DNA of 64,000 bases from Clostridia bacterium (GCA_017558825.1 JAFYTO010000011.1:1-64000), one strand, 5' to 3'. Numbered from the stretch's first letter, positions 33,329 through 41,443 are shown. The notes: generated by a model from the sequence alone, not told the origin. Made by a program: numbers and translations.

Positions 33329-34399
33329 TTATTTTATACCTATTCCTTTTAGCAACGATTCAAAACGTGTTTGTCTAGATTTCGATGTTTTTACACCAGA
33401 CTGCGTTGAATTGTAATAAGAAACTAAATTTGGGTCAGCACTAGTTTCAATATCACATGATCTAAGCTTTTCATAAAAATCGTTGATTCTCTCAGATAAA
33501 TTATCGCACTTTATTTTGTTCTGTAGAATATAACTAGCCAAATACATCAATACATATAAATGCGTTTCCTTTGCTAAATCAAATCTGTTTTTATCAATAC
33601 TCCAAGAATTAAACAAGTCAATAACCATACATACTTCTTGTTTTAAAACTCCTACTTGAGAATCATCGTATTTGATAAACTTTTCCATTTGCTTATCTAT
33701 CAAGCCAGCTGACCCGCCACAAATCCCATTTTCATCAACAAAAATAAACACTTCCGTCCAAAAATTCAATCCCCTTTGACGTTTATCTTCCGAAAAATCG
33801 AAAGCATTTTTTGCGATTGTTGTTTTTGAAACATCTTCAATAGCATTGAAAATTAAAGTATCACTATATTTTGCTTTTCTTAATTCTGCCGGATTCAACC
33901 TTTCGCCATAACGATTTAATCTATCAAAAATACCCTTTACTATATTGGTATCTGGTTTTTCAATATATTCTATACTGATTTTATAACTCCAAAATATATC
34001 TATAAATCCTTCAGCTATCTTATCAGTTTTTGCAAGTTCAATTATTTCCGACAACTTTTTTCCGTTAAGAGGCTTATAGCCATAATCATCCTCAGAAAAA
34101 CTTGAAGGCAGTTTTATTTCATCGTTTATAAACTTTATAATCGATGTCAATCTTTGTTTCCCATCAATAACATCATATGAAGTTCTTCCATTATAAATTT
34201 TTTGTTCTAAAAATATGGGAGGCATTGGAAAATTCTTAAAAATTGTATCAATTAAAAAAGCTTGATTTTTTTCTTTCCAAATACCGCCTTTGCGTTGATA
34301 ACTTGGTTCGAAATTGTATTTATTCAAAAGAAACTGCTCATAAAATTCAGAAACTGTTTTTGTTGTATTGGACCTATTATATCTTTTTGGTTGAATCAT
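33329..34399 (-). CDS. DUF262 (GmrSD N-terminal/ParB-like) protein
   Basis: 356 residues with the DUF262 signature 'IDGKQRLTSIIKFI' (the DGQQR-type motif, ~75) after 'YQRKGGIWKEKNQAFLIDTI'. DUF262 is a ParB/sulfiredoxin-like NTP-using domain found in GmrS, BrxU and related defence nucleases. The C-terminal DUF1524 HNH nuclease of GmrSD-type proteins is not visible here, so it is the shorter form and probably needs a partner. It begins 2 bases after the SIR2-like gene, with GGAGGTG inside the end of that gene. Confidence 0.85.
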   Translation of the reverse strand: MIQPKRYNRSNTTKTVSEFYEQFLLNKYNFEPSYQRKGGIWKEKNQAFLIDTIFKNFPMPPIFLEQKIYNGRTSYDVIDGKQRLTSIIKFINDEIKLPSSFSEDDYGYKPLNGKKLSEIIELAKTDKIAEGFIDIFWSYKISIEYIEKPDTNIVKGIFDRLNRYGERLNPAELRKAKYSDTLIFNAIEDVSKTTIAKNAFDFSEDKRQRGLNFWTEVFIFVDENGICGGSAGLIDKQMEKFIKYDDSQVGVLKQEVCMVIDLFNSWSIDKNRFDLAKETHLYVLMYLASYILQNKIKCDNLSERINDFYEKLRSCDIETSADPNLVSYYNSTQSGVKTSKSRQTRFESLLKGIGIK

Positions 34400-34401
34400 T
34401 T

Positions 34402-35433
34402 TTACACCTCCATATAAAAATCTTTGTATTGACTATAATTTTCAAATATACTACCTATTACCATTTCAAAAGTTTCAGACGGATACGGATTTATGTTTTT
34501 AACATCAATTTTATAAGGCAAAGTTGTTAAAATCTTATCAATTTCATTCCTGTCAACATGCCCATATGATACCCCATAAATAATCAAAGAGTCTTTATCC
34601 CTCGCTGTTTCTATGCACTCTGTAATTTTTTCTTCAATCGTATAATGCCATCCTGAATTAAAACGAGTTGCGTCTCCTGACGGCGGAATAATTGGATTAA
34701 TTAACGATCCGTCTTTTTCCACATTATCAATAACTTCCATATCTACGATAGGAGTTTTTGCATCATCAAAAGGATCTCGCGTTAGATTATATTGAACAAA
34801 GTTTGATTTTCTTTTTGTTTCAAAACTAATTGATCCGTGAGGCTTATAAATTATAATCTCATCATCTTTTGTCAATTGTTCAAAACCAGCAATCTTAAAT
34901 TTAATTTTATTTAATCTTAATAACCTTTCCAATAATATATCATAATTATAAGTTATTATACGAACATTATATTCTTTGATGCTGTCTTTTATAAACTTGA
35001 CAAACCCTGTTTTTTCAGAGTATTTTTCTAGATCCTCATCTTTGATTAAGCCATTGTAATAAATAAACAAATTTTTTAAATAAGAAACTAATTGACAATA
35101 AGCCTTATAGTAACATGTGTTTTTTATACCATTAATTCGTTCCTCGTCATCTGCATAAAAAGAGTGAGCGTTCATACTAGTTATTATATTATTAATCAAC
35201 TTAGAAGCTTCGTCTTTTGAATTAGTGGGCTTTGCACCCAACATCCACAAATCGGGACAATACTTTTTACTAAGAAAACACTCATCTTTTTTACTTGGAT
35301 AAGGAACTTTGTCTCCCATTCTAAACAAGTTAGATAAATCTATTAAATTTTCTTTCCCCATTTTTTCAATCATATTCATAGAAAATCCATTCCCTATAAT
35401 TAAAAAAATAGTATGTTTGTCTTTTGTCATCAT
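34402..35433 (-). CDS. SIR2-like (SIR2_2) domain protein
   Basis: 343 residues. The NAD-binding start is 'IFLIIGNGFSMNM' (GxGxS variant), followed by 'RIITYNYDILLERLL' (the TxNYD motif, ~165) and 'YKPHGSI' (~195), all typical of SIR2-family NADases in phage defence. No second domain is obvious. It starts 6 bases after the methyltransferase stop, with AGGAG upstream, and is tightly linked to the DUF262 gene. NAD+ depletion triggered by the DUF262 partner is a plausible model but only inferred. Confidence 0.83.
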   Translation of the reverse strand: MMTKDKHTIFLIIGNGFSMNMIEKMGKENLIDLSNLFRMGDKVPYPSKKDECFLSKKYCPDLWMLGAKPTNSKDEASKLINNIITSMNAHSFYADDEERINGIKNTCYYKAYCQLVSYLKNLFIYYNGLIKDEDLEKYSEKTGFVKFIKDSIKEYNVRIITYNYDILLERLLRLNKIKFKIAGFEQLTKDDEIIIYKPHGSISFETKRKSNFVQYNLTRDPFDDAKTPIVDMEVIDNVEKDGSLINPIIPPSGDATRFNSGWHYTIEEKITECIETARDKDSLIIYGVSYGHVDRNEIDKILTTLPYKIDVKNINPYPSETFEMVIGSIFENYSQYKDFYMEV

Positions 35434-35439
35434 ATTCTC

Positions 35440-36936
35440 CTACTTATACCATATAGTTATGCTTTTACGCAAAGGAACTCTTCCATATTTGGCCATTTGT
35501 TGACTGCTATTCCCTTTTTGTTGTTTTAATACGTATATTTTTTTTATTTTAAACCCAACTTTTTCTGCGAGTGAGGTCGAAATAAAGTCAACAGGGATAA
35601 CCTCACCACCATAACGAACGTTGTCATTAACAAATGCTACAACAGCTCCTTTTTTGCAAACTCTATATAGTTCTGCATATATAAATGCCAATTCGGTAAA
35701 ATAGCCTTCAACCATTCGAATGATGCCATTATTATTTAAGTCGCCATTTTCTTTTCTTTTATTTAAGGCACTTAACACTTCCTCAAGAGCGGAATCCTTT
35801 TTAATTATATCAATAATTCTATTATATCTATCTTCTTGATTTATTTTCTTATAAAATCTCTTTAATTCGGTTTCTTTAGATTTGCTTTCGACGGTGCAAG
35901 ACAAAAGGGTTTGACGAAGTTTCTTTAATTCAACATCATCTATACCTAAATAAGCTAACTCTAAAGCATATGTCCTTGTGTAATCATATCTATTGCAATA
36001 AGGGGGAGAAGTGATTACACCTGAAATGGAATTATCGTCAATTAAAGGTAATTCGTAAAGGACACTATTTTGACGAAAATCAATTAGGGATTCTCTTTCG
36101 CTATTTTTTTCACCTTGCAGGCTTTCTATATCAGAGAGCATTTTCTCCAACTCTAAAATGATAGTTATTTTCGGATCTTTAATATGCTCTCTAGCTTTCT
36201 TTTGTGGTAATTCTTTTTGTCCGTTTTCTCTTCTTTGTCTATTAATCTCTATAATTTTAGGGGCGCGACAGTCCCAACTCAAATATTGTCCTGACTTAAT
36301 GGTATAACTTGTTTCTTCTAATGAATTTATAATACTTAAAATGAATAACCTTTTAACTAATTCGGAAAAATTTGATTCTTGAATCCATTTGGTTATATAT
36401 GAAAGAAATCTATCCGTATCAACTGGATAAGCTCCTTTTGTTATTGATACATAGGGGACTAGTCCCTCATATTTGGTTGGTATTTCGATGGCTTCAAATT
36501 CCTGTTTTAGCTTTTTAATTTCCTCAACATTATAGTTTAAGATGTTTGATTTTACTTCTATTGCTAATTTTGAAGTAGGTAAAATATCAAAGCCAATGCA
36601 ATCATAATTCATCATACGGCAAACCAATGCCGTTGTTCCTGAACCCATAAATGGGTCCATTATCGTTGAACTTTTATCAAGCTTCATTTCATTGAGTAAA
36701 GTTTCAACCAGTTCAGCTGAAAATCCTTCTTTATACTTTAACCATCTATGAACTACGTTTTGTTTATTTTTTTGGAAGCTAACAATTTGCCTATTAAACT
36801 TATCCGTAATTTCTACATAGTTAAAATAATGAGATTCAAGTTCTTTGCGCTTTATATCCGTGCAAAAATTACCTGCTGAAAAATTTTCGACTGTATATTT
36901 TAAATTGTCTTGATTAAGAAAAGTCATTTGTTTCAT
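35440..36936 (-). CDS. DNA methyltransferase of the AvaI-like system
   Basis: About 498 residues. The AdoMet motif is 'DPFMGSGTTALVCRMMNYDC' (~100) and the catalytic motif 'TSPPY' (~310), in the order of beta-class N4-cytosine/N6-adenine methyltransferases; TSPPY favours N4-cytosine. The C-terminus 'YGRVPLRKSITIWYK' is intact. The ORF can be extended to 36966, overlapping the nuclease gene by 25 bases, but the ATG at 36936 or 36927 is closer to the expected N-terminus; no clear ribosome binding site decides. It should protect the sites cut by the adjacent nuclease. Confidence 0.87.
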   Translation of the reverse strand: MKQMTFLNQDNLKYTVENFSAGNFCTDIKRKELESHYFNYVEITDKFNRQIVSFQKNKQNVVHRWLKYKEGFSAELVETLLNEMKLDKSSTIMDPFMGSGTTALVCRMMNYDCIGFDILPTSKLAIEVKSNILNYNVEEIKKLKQEFEAIEIPTKYEGLVPYVSITKGAYPVDTDRFLSYITKWIQESNFSELVKRLFILSIINSLEETSYTIKSGQYLSWDCRAPKIIEINRQRRENGQKELPQKKAREHIKDPKITIILELEKMLSDIESLQGEKNSERESLIDFRQNSVLYELPLIDDNSISGVITSPPYCNRYDYTRTYALELAYLGIDDVELKKLRQTLLSCTVESKSKETELKRFYKKINQEDRYNRIIDIIKKDSALEEVLSALNKRKENGDLNNNGIIRMVEGYFTELAFIYAELYRVCKKGAVVAFVNDNVRYGGEVIPVDFISTSLAEKVGFKIKKIYVLKQQKGNSSQQMAKYGRVPLRKSITIWYK

Positions 36937-36941
36937 ATTAA

Positions 36942-37898
36942 TTAAATAGATAAAAGCCACCCGCAATATTCAACCAATTGTTCATCATTAGTTAAATTCG
37001 CTGCATTTGTCATTACACCATTTTGAAGTTGTTTATATATTTCTTCCGCCATAGCTAATTCTATCGCACCTCCTACAAAGGAAGTTTGTATATCTTTGCC
37101 ACAGGACTTATAGCTTGTGCGAATTCTTTCCAATGCGGTATTGGCTGTTTTCCAATGTTCATCTGCGCCCGCAGGGTCATATCCACCTTTAAGTTCACCA
37201 AGCATAATAGTTGAAGACACATCTAAAACTATTTTGCCCCCGTTATAAGAGTTTTCGTCACAAGCAAAAAGACATATATCGACATTCTTTTTAACCACAG
37301 AGATATTTAAGTTAAATGCTAGTGTTCTATTTTTCCCATCATTGTTTGTCCAAGTGATAGCTTTTAAGGTTTTTTCAATGTCGTGGTCATCCTCGCTTTT
37401 ATTTACCCAAGCTGGCTTTTTGGATATATTTGGCAACCATTTGTAATCAATTCCTTGAACATTCATACAAGAAATGATTGTTCTTACAAGTTTTTCTTGT
37501 CCTAACGCTCCAATCCTATTTCTCATAGTTCCACCTACAGCATCACCCTTTGTTAAAAGATAACGATAAATCGTTTCATCTATAAAGTTTGAGCCTGCGG
37601 GTTTTAAGAATTTTTCAATTAATTCTGAAATTGCCATTGTTTGTTCTTTTTCTGTTAAATAATTTAAGGATTTATCTGATAATCCTGCAGCAGTTAACAT
37701 AAAAAGACGAATATCTTCTCTATCTAAAAACTCATCTGGAGAAATACAATCTTTAACTATTGCCTTAAAAGCAACAGCGTTTTTTACATAAGGATCTCCA
37801 ACAACGTTCTTTTCTAAAGCAATTTTAAGGAATCCCGCTCTAGTTTGTTCGTGTGTTGTTACTAAGTCAGTGTAAGTTTTAATAAATTTATTAAACAT
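36942..37898 (-). CDS. AvaI/BsoBI-family type II restriction endonuclease
   Basis: 318 residues, the length of AvaI and BsoBI (about 315-323). It has the family-like segment 'GDAVGGTMRNRIGALGQEKL' (~115-135) and an alpha/beta core with 'DICLFACDENSYNGGKIVLD' and 'SSTIMLGELKGGYDPAGADEHW', where D and ExK ('GELKGG') fit the PD-(D/E)xK site. AvaI-type enzymes cut CYCGRG; whether this one does is inferred from family only. It lies between the small regulator and the methyltransferase. Confidence 0.83.
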   Translation of the reverse strand: MFNKFIKTYTDLVTTHEQTRAGFLKIALEKNVVGDPYVKNAVAFKAIVKDCISPDEFLDREDIRLFMLTAAGLSDKSLNYLTEKEQTMAISELIEKFLKPAGSNFIDETIYRYLLTKGDAVGGTMRNRIGALGQEKLVRTIISCMNVQGIDYKWLPNISKKPAWVNKSEDDHDIEKTLKAITWTNNDGKNRTLAFNLNISVVKKNVDICLFACDENSYNGGKIVLDVSSTIMLGELKGGYDPAGADEHWKTANTALERIRTSYKSCGKDIQTSFVGGAIELAMAEEIYKQLQNGVMTNAANLTNDEQLVEYCGWLLSI

Positions 37899-37962
37899 AA
37901 TTTTCTCCTGCTAATCTATTTTATTGCATTAAATATGACAATTCTCATCATATTATAAGATT

Positions 37963-38166
37963 TTATTCCTCAATTACTTCCACAATATCTTCTATATTGC
38001 ACTCTAAAACCTTGCAGATTTTAGCCAAAATTTCGGTGTTTACATGTTCATTCTTGCCGAGCTTTGCAAGCGCAGTAGTGGTCATACCCGTAGCGATACG
38101 AAGGTCTTTTTTCTTCATATCCTTATCAATTAAAAGCTTCCATAGTTTTTTATAGCTGACAGCCAT
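37963..38166 (-). CDS. Small Xre-family controller of the RM genes
   Basis: 67 residues with a helix-turn-helix 'DLRIATGMTTTALAKLGKNE'. It is the size of C proteins that delay restriction until methylation is complete and is the first gene before the nuclease. Paralogous to the regulator at 27690 in unit 1. Promoter at 38207-38235. Confidence 0.87.
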   Translation of the reverse strand: MAVSYKKLWKLLIDKDMKKKDLRIATGMTTTALAKLGKNEHVNTEILAKICKVLECNIEDIVEVIEE

Positions 38167-38206
38167 TTTATAGCACCATCCTTAATAAAAAAAATCAATT
38201 TTAATT

Positions 38207-38235
38207 ATTATATCACACCTTTCTGAAAATTTCAA
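38207..38235 (-). promoter_or_regulatory. Sigma-A promoter of the unit 3 cargo
   Basis: Minus strand: TTGAAA (38230-38235), 17 bp, TATAAT (38207-38212). Confidence 0.75.
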
Positions 38236-38271
38236 CTAAAAATCTAATATTTAGATTAAAAGTCGTGAAAA

Positions 38272-38299
38272 AAGAACTTGGATGCAATTCCAAGCTCTT
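38272..38299 (-). terminator. Terminator after the unit 3 tRNA-Arg
   Basis: An 11-bp stem AAGAACTTGGA with a six-base loop, five bases after the CCA, followed by TTTTTTC on the minus strand. Confidence 0.75.
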
Positions 38300-38304
38300 T
38301 TTTC

Positions 38305-38380
38305 TGGTCTTCCCGTCGGGACTCGAACCCAAATCGGTCGCTTAGGAGGCGACTGCGTTATCCCGTTACGCTACGGAAAG
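38305..38380 (-). tRNA. tRNA-Arg(CCT), intact, carried by unit 3
   Basis: A complete 76-base cloverleaf with encoded CCA: acceptor CTTTCCG/CGGGAAG (one T-G pair), D-stem GCGT/ACGC, anticodon stem GTCGC/GCGAC with loop CTCCTAA, T-stem TTGGG/CCCGA. It reads AGG codons. The anticodon loop is the same 8-base core that marks all unit boundaries. Confidence 0.93.
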
Positions 38381-38425
38381 ATTTTTACATTTTAAAAGTT
38401 ATTTTACGATACAAAACATACCAAT

Positions 38426-38454
38426 TTTATACCATAATACTGCACATTTTGAAC
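38426..38454 (-). promoter_or_regulatory. Promoter of the unit 3 tRNA-Arg
   Basis: Minus strand: -10 TATAAA (38426-38431) at 17 bp from a weak -35 GTTCAA; the surrounding sequence is homologous to the tRNA promoters of units 1 and 2. Confidence 0.5.
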
Positions 38455-38502
38455 GCAAAACACAATATATTGTGATGCATATGGCTACGCTATACTATAT
38501 TT

Positions 38503-38557
38503 AGGGATATAACGAACCCTTAGGAGGGGGCTGTTATATCCATTTAACTACGGAACC
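38503..38557 (-). other. Orphan 5' half of tRNA-b with core, inside a hairpin
   Basis: Minus strand 38557 to 38527 is a perfect tRNA-Arg 5' half: acceptor GGTTCCG, T8-A9, D-stem GTTA/TAAC, anticodon stem GCCCC, then the core CTCCTAAG (38519-38526). The sequence after the core is not a tRNA. It instead completes an inverted repeat, GGATATAAC with GTTATATCC, around the core. Confidence 0.8.
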
Positions 38558-38601
38558 GTATAATATTAAATTAGAATATAAAGTGCAAAAAATTTTTAAA
38601 G

Positions 38602-38702
38602 GTTAGCGTATAAATGGAGATAACAGCACTGTTTAGCCGAGCCTACGTTAGTGGGCGAACGCCATTGGCTCAAGGCCAATATATCCATTTAACTACGGAA
38701 CC
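38602..38702. repeat. Inverted pair of degenerate tRNA-b 5' halves
   Basis: Minus strand from 38702 repeats the first 23 bases of the tRNA-b 5' half exactly, then diverges. Plus strand from about 38604 begins GGTTAGCGTATAAATGGAGA, a degenerate copy facing it. The two ends form a roughly 100-base imperfect inverted repeat with GC-rich small hairpins between them. This lies just outside the array. Confidence 0.6.
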
Positions 38703-38877
38703 ATATAATATTAAGTTCGCACACAAGCGTTGACATGCAAGCTGTGCGCTCAATCAATTGCCTACATAGTATAGTCTATTTTAATTAAAAAGTCAACAAA
38801 AACCACGGCATACCAGCGTTAAAAATTGCAGTTATAAAACGTGCAAGAGTAGAGGTAATGTATTTTATTTAATAAGA

Positions 38878-38906
38878 AAGCGCGAGTCTATAACAACGCG
38901 CGCTTG
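38878..38906 (-). terminator. Terminator of the gene at 38910
   Basis: AAGCGCG/CGCGCTT with a loop of about 14 bases just past the stop codon, then TTCTTATT on the minus strand. Confidence 0.55.
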
Positions 38907-38909
38907 AGT

Positions 38910-39725
38910 TTAGTCTATAACGTCATCTTTGTGAATTTTAAGCCAATCTGTGCAAACTTTATAGCCTTCGTGGTCAAGGTCTGCCATAGTGTTGGTGTGC
39001 AAACAAATACCATCCACTTCGCCTGCTTTTAAAAGCTCGTAATACCTGTCAAGTTGCCAAGCAACTTGTTTAGGGTCGGCCTTTTTACTGTCGCCAAAGT
39101 TATAAAGGTATAAACCTAAAATTCTCTTTTTGCCTTGTGTAATTTCTTTAAACTTTTTAAAAGTATCTTCAAACTTCCAAAGTTTACTTTCGCCCATTGT
39201 CCACAAAGTAACACCGTCAAACGGCTCTAAATATGGCAAAAACTCCTTATCTTTTTCAGCATCTTCGCCAAATTCGCCGGTATATAATACCATCCACATT
39301 TCAAGAGGACGTACATCATTATTATGAAGTAAATCACGCGTTTTCCACAAATTTTCAACAGGATAGTTTTTATATCTACCGCCTGCAATAAAATCATCAA
39401 AAACGGCGCAAGTAATATTTTCAAAATCACGAGCCTCGTCAATAAGTTCTTTAACAATTTCAGGATTAGCACCAGCACCTTTTAAAGAAAAACCATCGTT
39501 ATCCCTTAAAATGTCCCAACCAACTCTTTGCATAGGTTTAAACGAGTGGTGATATTGCCTACGGTTAACTTTTGTGCCTGCAGGAATCATAAAAATGCCC
39601 GTACAGTCAAGATACATTGCACCTTCAAGCGGTGTCATACGCGAAATTTCTTCGTTGCCGTATTCTTTGTAATATTTTCCTTCTGGATGGCCCCAAAGCC
39701 AAAGCTTGTCCTTTAAAGTTGCCAT
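38910..39725 (-). CDS. Uncharacterised TIM-barrel-like carbohydrate protein
   Basis: About 271 residues, no signal peptide. The pattern of strands ending in acidic residues ('ITCAVFDDFIAGG', 'EMWMVLYTGEFG', 'FDGVTLWTMGES', 'KRILGLYLYNFGD', 'VDGICLHTNTMADLDHEG') suggests a glycosidase-like barrel, but I do not recognise the family. The ATG at 39725 follows GGAGG; nine upstream codons in frame are discarded. It is in a run of minus-strand genes with a phosphatase and an AraC regulator. Function unknown. Confidence 0.65.
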   Translation of the reverse strand: MATLKDKLWLWGHPEGKYYKEYGNEEISRMTPLEGAMYLDCTGIFMIPAGTKVNRRQYHHSFKPMQRVGWDILRDNDGFSLKGAGANPEIVKELIDEARDFENITCAVFDDFIAGGRYKNYPVENLWKTRDLLHNNDVRPLEMWMVLYTGEFGEDAEKDKEFLPYLEPFDGVTLWTMGESKLWKFEDTFKKFKEITQGKKRILGLYLYNFGDSKKADPKQVAWQLDRYYELLKAGEVDGICLHTNTMADLDHEGYKVCTDWLKIHKDDVID

Positions 39726-39756
39726 AATATGCCTCCGTATTATATATACCAAATAT

Positions 39757-39784
39757 ATAATAGCACTAATTTTTAACTTGTCAA
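39757..39784 (-). promoter_or_regulatory. Sigma-A promoter of the gene at 38910
   Basis: Minus strand: TTGACA (39779-39784), 16 bp, TATTAT (39757-39762). Confidence 0.65.
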
Positions 39785-39794
39785 TAGTAATTTT

Positions 39795-40520
39795 TTAATG
39801 CCTAGTATCATCTTCAAAACACTCGCAAAATCTACCGGAAAACGAGGGTTCTAAACCGTTTTCTAAAAGGTGGCTAACGTCACCAATACTTGCACAACGC
39901 ATAAGGGCAACACCTTTTTTACGCTCTTCCGTATAAATTGTTGTAACGGCGGTTGGGGCAGTGCAAACGTGTTGCCAAATTGTATAAGGCGAGCAGTTTA
40001 ACAAATGCGAAAGTAAAACCGCTGTTACGCCAAAATGGCAAACTAAAACAATGGTGTCGTGATTGCCTTTTTCTACTTTATAATTAAAACCGTCTCTTAC
40101 GTAGCCGTGGTTAGCAAGCATTTTGTCTAAATTTTCTATAACGTAGTCGTAGTTTTTTGGAACGTTTGAATTTTTAATAAAATCTTCTTCTTTCCAAAGC
40201 GTAGGGTGGTAAATGTTTTTTAAAGTGTTTATATATTCAGGCAAAATATCCCAGCAAAGGTCGGATTCTGAGGCATACGGCAATAAAACTTGCTCGTTAC
40301 TAAACTCTTGAAGCCAGTCACAGTAGGTGGCGTTAATAGAAAGCGCGTCTAAAATAGGCTGTGCGGTATCGCGCGCTCTGCCTAAAATTGAACAGTAAAC
40401 GCTTTTAACGTTTTCTTTTATAACGTGTCTTTTTAAATATTCAGCCTCTATTTTGCCAACGCTTGTAAGCGTATCGTTTTTATAATCTGGGTCGCCGTGG
40501 CGAATTATAATAATTTTCAT
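39795..40520 (-). CDS. Histidine phosphatase (phosphoglycerate-mutase-like)
   Basis: 241 residues. The N-terminal 'IIIIRHGDPDY' carries the phospho-accepting histidine of the RHG motif; 'GRARDTAQPILDAL' and the second histidine in 'VLVCHFGVTAVLLSHLL' complete the branch-1 active site. Members dephosphorylate small metabolites such as sugar phosphates or alpha-ribazole phosphate. No cobalamin genes are nearby, so CobC is unlikely; the carbohydrate context favours a sugar-phosphate substrate. Confidence 0.85.
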   Translation of the reverse strand: MKIIIIRHGDPDYKNDTLTSVGKIEAEYLKRHVIKENVKSVYCSILGRARDTAQPILDALSINATYCDWLQEFSNEQVLLPYASESDLCWDILPEYINTLKNIYHPTLWKEEDFIKNSNVPKNYDYVIENLDKMLANHGYVRDGFNYKVEKGNHDTIVLVCHFGVTAVLLSHLLNCSPYTIWQHVCTAPTAVTTIYTEERKKGVALMRCASIGDVSHLLENGLEPSFSGRFCECFEDDTRH

Positions 40521-40600
40521 TACTAACTCCTTTTAATTTTCAAAACGCATAAATGTAAACAAGTTCAAAATAACACATAAAATTGCGTTCATATGTTAAC

Positions 40601-41443
40601 TTAACTGTTTTGCTTGTATTTTTGTCTAAATTCTTTAATAGTTAATCCGTATTGCTTTTTAAACGCTTTCATAAAATGCAGTTCATCTTTAAATCCTACA
40701 AGTAGCGATAGTTTTTTAACGGCATAGTCGTTTTCTTTAAGTAGGCCAGCCGCGCTTTTAAGCCTATGCTCAACCAAATATTTGACTGGAGACATGCCCG
40801 TTTTATTTTTAAATATTTTACATATATACGACTGGCTTATAAACACCATATCCGACAAGCAATCGACCTTAAATTCGGGGTCTTTATGGTTTAATTTTAT
40901 AATAGACTTTATTCTTTCAACCGTATCCGAATTGCAAACGTAATCTGCATTTTTGCGGTTAACCGCCAAGTGTGAAGCAACGCTATACAATGCCGAAAGA
41001 GTTCTAAAATAGCGCTCTTCATGCGAAATACCGCTAATAAATAGCGAATTTAACAGCTCGTCAACGTATTTAGGATTCGTTGAGTGGTGTATGGGATTAT
41101 CAAGAGAAAAACCCATAGATAAGCCTAATTCTTTTGCGCCGTCACCTATTAAATAAAACCAATAATACGCCCAAGGTGCATTGTCGTTTGGCAAGTAGCG
41201 CATTTCAACGTTTGGAGGTAAAAAGAAAAAGTCGCCCTCTAAAACTTCAAACGTCTTATCTTTTATTTGAAGTGTTCCGCCACCTTTTTGAACAAAGTGT
41301 AAGGTATACCCAACCTGAACATGTAAAACGTTACTACTTTTTATAAAGTTAAAATCGTGATAGCCAAAGTTTGAGACGCCAAGTGGTGAAAACGACGGCG
41401 TATCACTAAACTTTAAGTGTCGATGTTGATAGTTTTTATTCAT
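40601..41443 (-). CDS. AraC-family transcriptional regulator
   Basis: 280 residues: an N-terminal cupin sensor ('FVQKGGGTLQIKDKTFEVLE', 'GDFFFLPPNVEMRY') and a C-terminal pair of helix-turn-helix motifs ('CLSDMVFISQSYICKIFKNK', 'LVGFKDELHFMKAFKKQYGL'). It is divergent from the Gfo/Idh and kinase operon at 41606 and most likely controls it in response to a sugar. Preceded by a consensus promoter. Confidence 0.9.
   Translation of the reverse strand: MNKNYQHRHLKFSDTPSFSPLGVSNFGYHDFNFIKSSNVLHVQVGYTLHFVQKGGGTLQIKDKTFEVLEGDFFFLPPNVEMRYLPNDNAPWAYYWFYLIGDGAKELGLSMGFSLDNPIHHSTNPKYVDELLNSLFISGISHEERYFRTLSALYSVASHLAVNRKNADYVCNSDTVERIKSIIKLNHKDPEFKVDCLSDMVFISQSYICKIFKNKTGMSPVKYLVEHRLKSAAGLLKENDYAVKKLSLLVGFKDELHFMKAFKKQYGLTIKEFRQKYKQNS

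Larger units (their letters stand above)
33041..38526 (-). mobile_element. tRNA-Arg-bounded defence unit 3
   Basis: The unit spans from the core next to the orphan 5' half (38519-38526) to the core at 33033-33040. Its own tRNA-b 3' half is degraded: only GGGTTCG..TCCC remains after the core. The promoter, tRNA-a, terminator, five cargo genes and conserved end (33041-33207) follow. No recombinase. Confidence 0.72.

Noticed and set aside
28820..38557. Integron-type cassette array with attC sites
   Set aside because: The repeats are tRNA halves with promoters and terminators; there is no intI and the cargo has its own promoters.
38560..38588. Promoter TTGCAC-N17-TATTAT for tRNA-b
   Set aside because: The -10 box ends only two bases before the mature tRNA, so transcription would start inside it.
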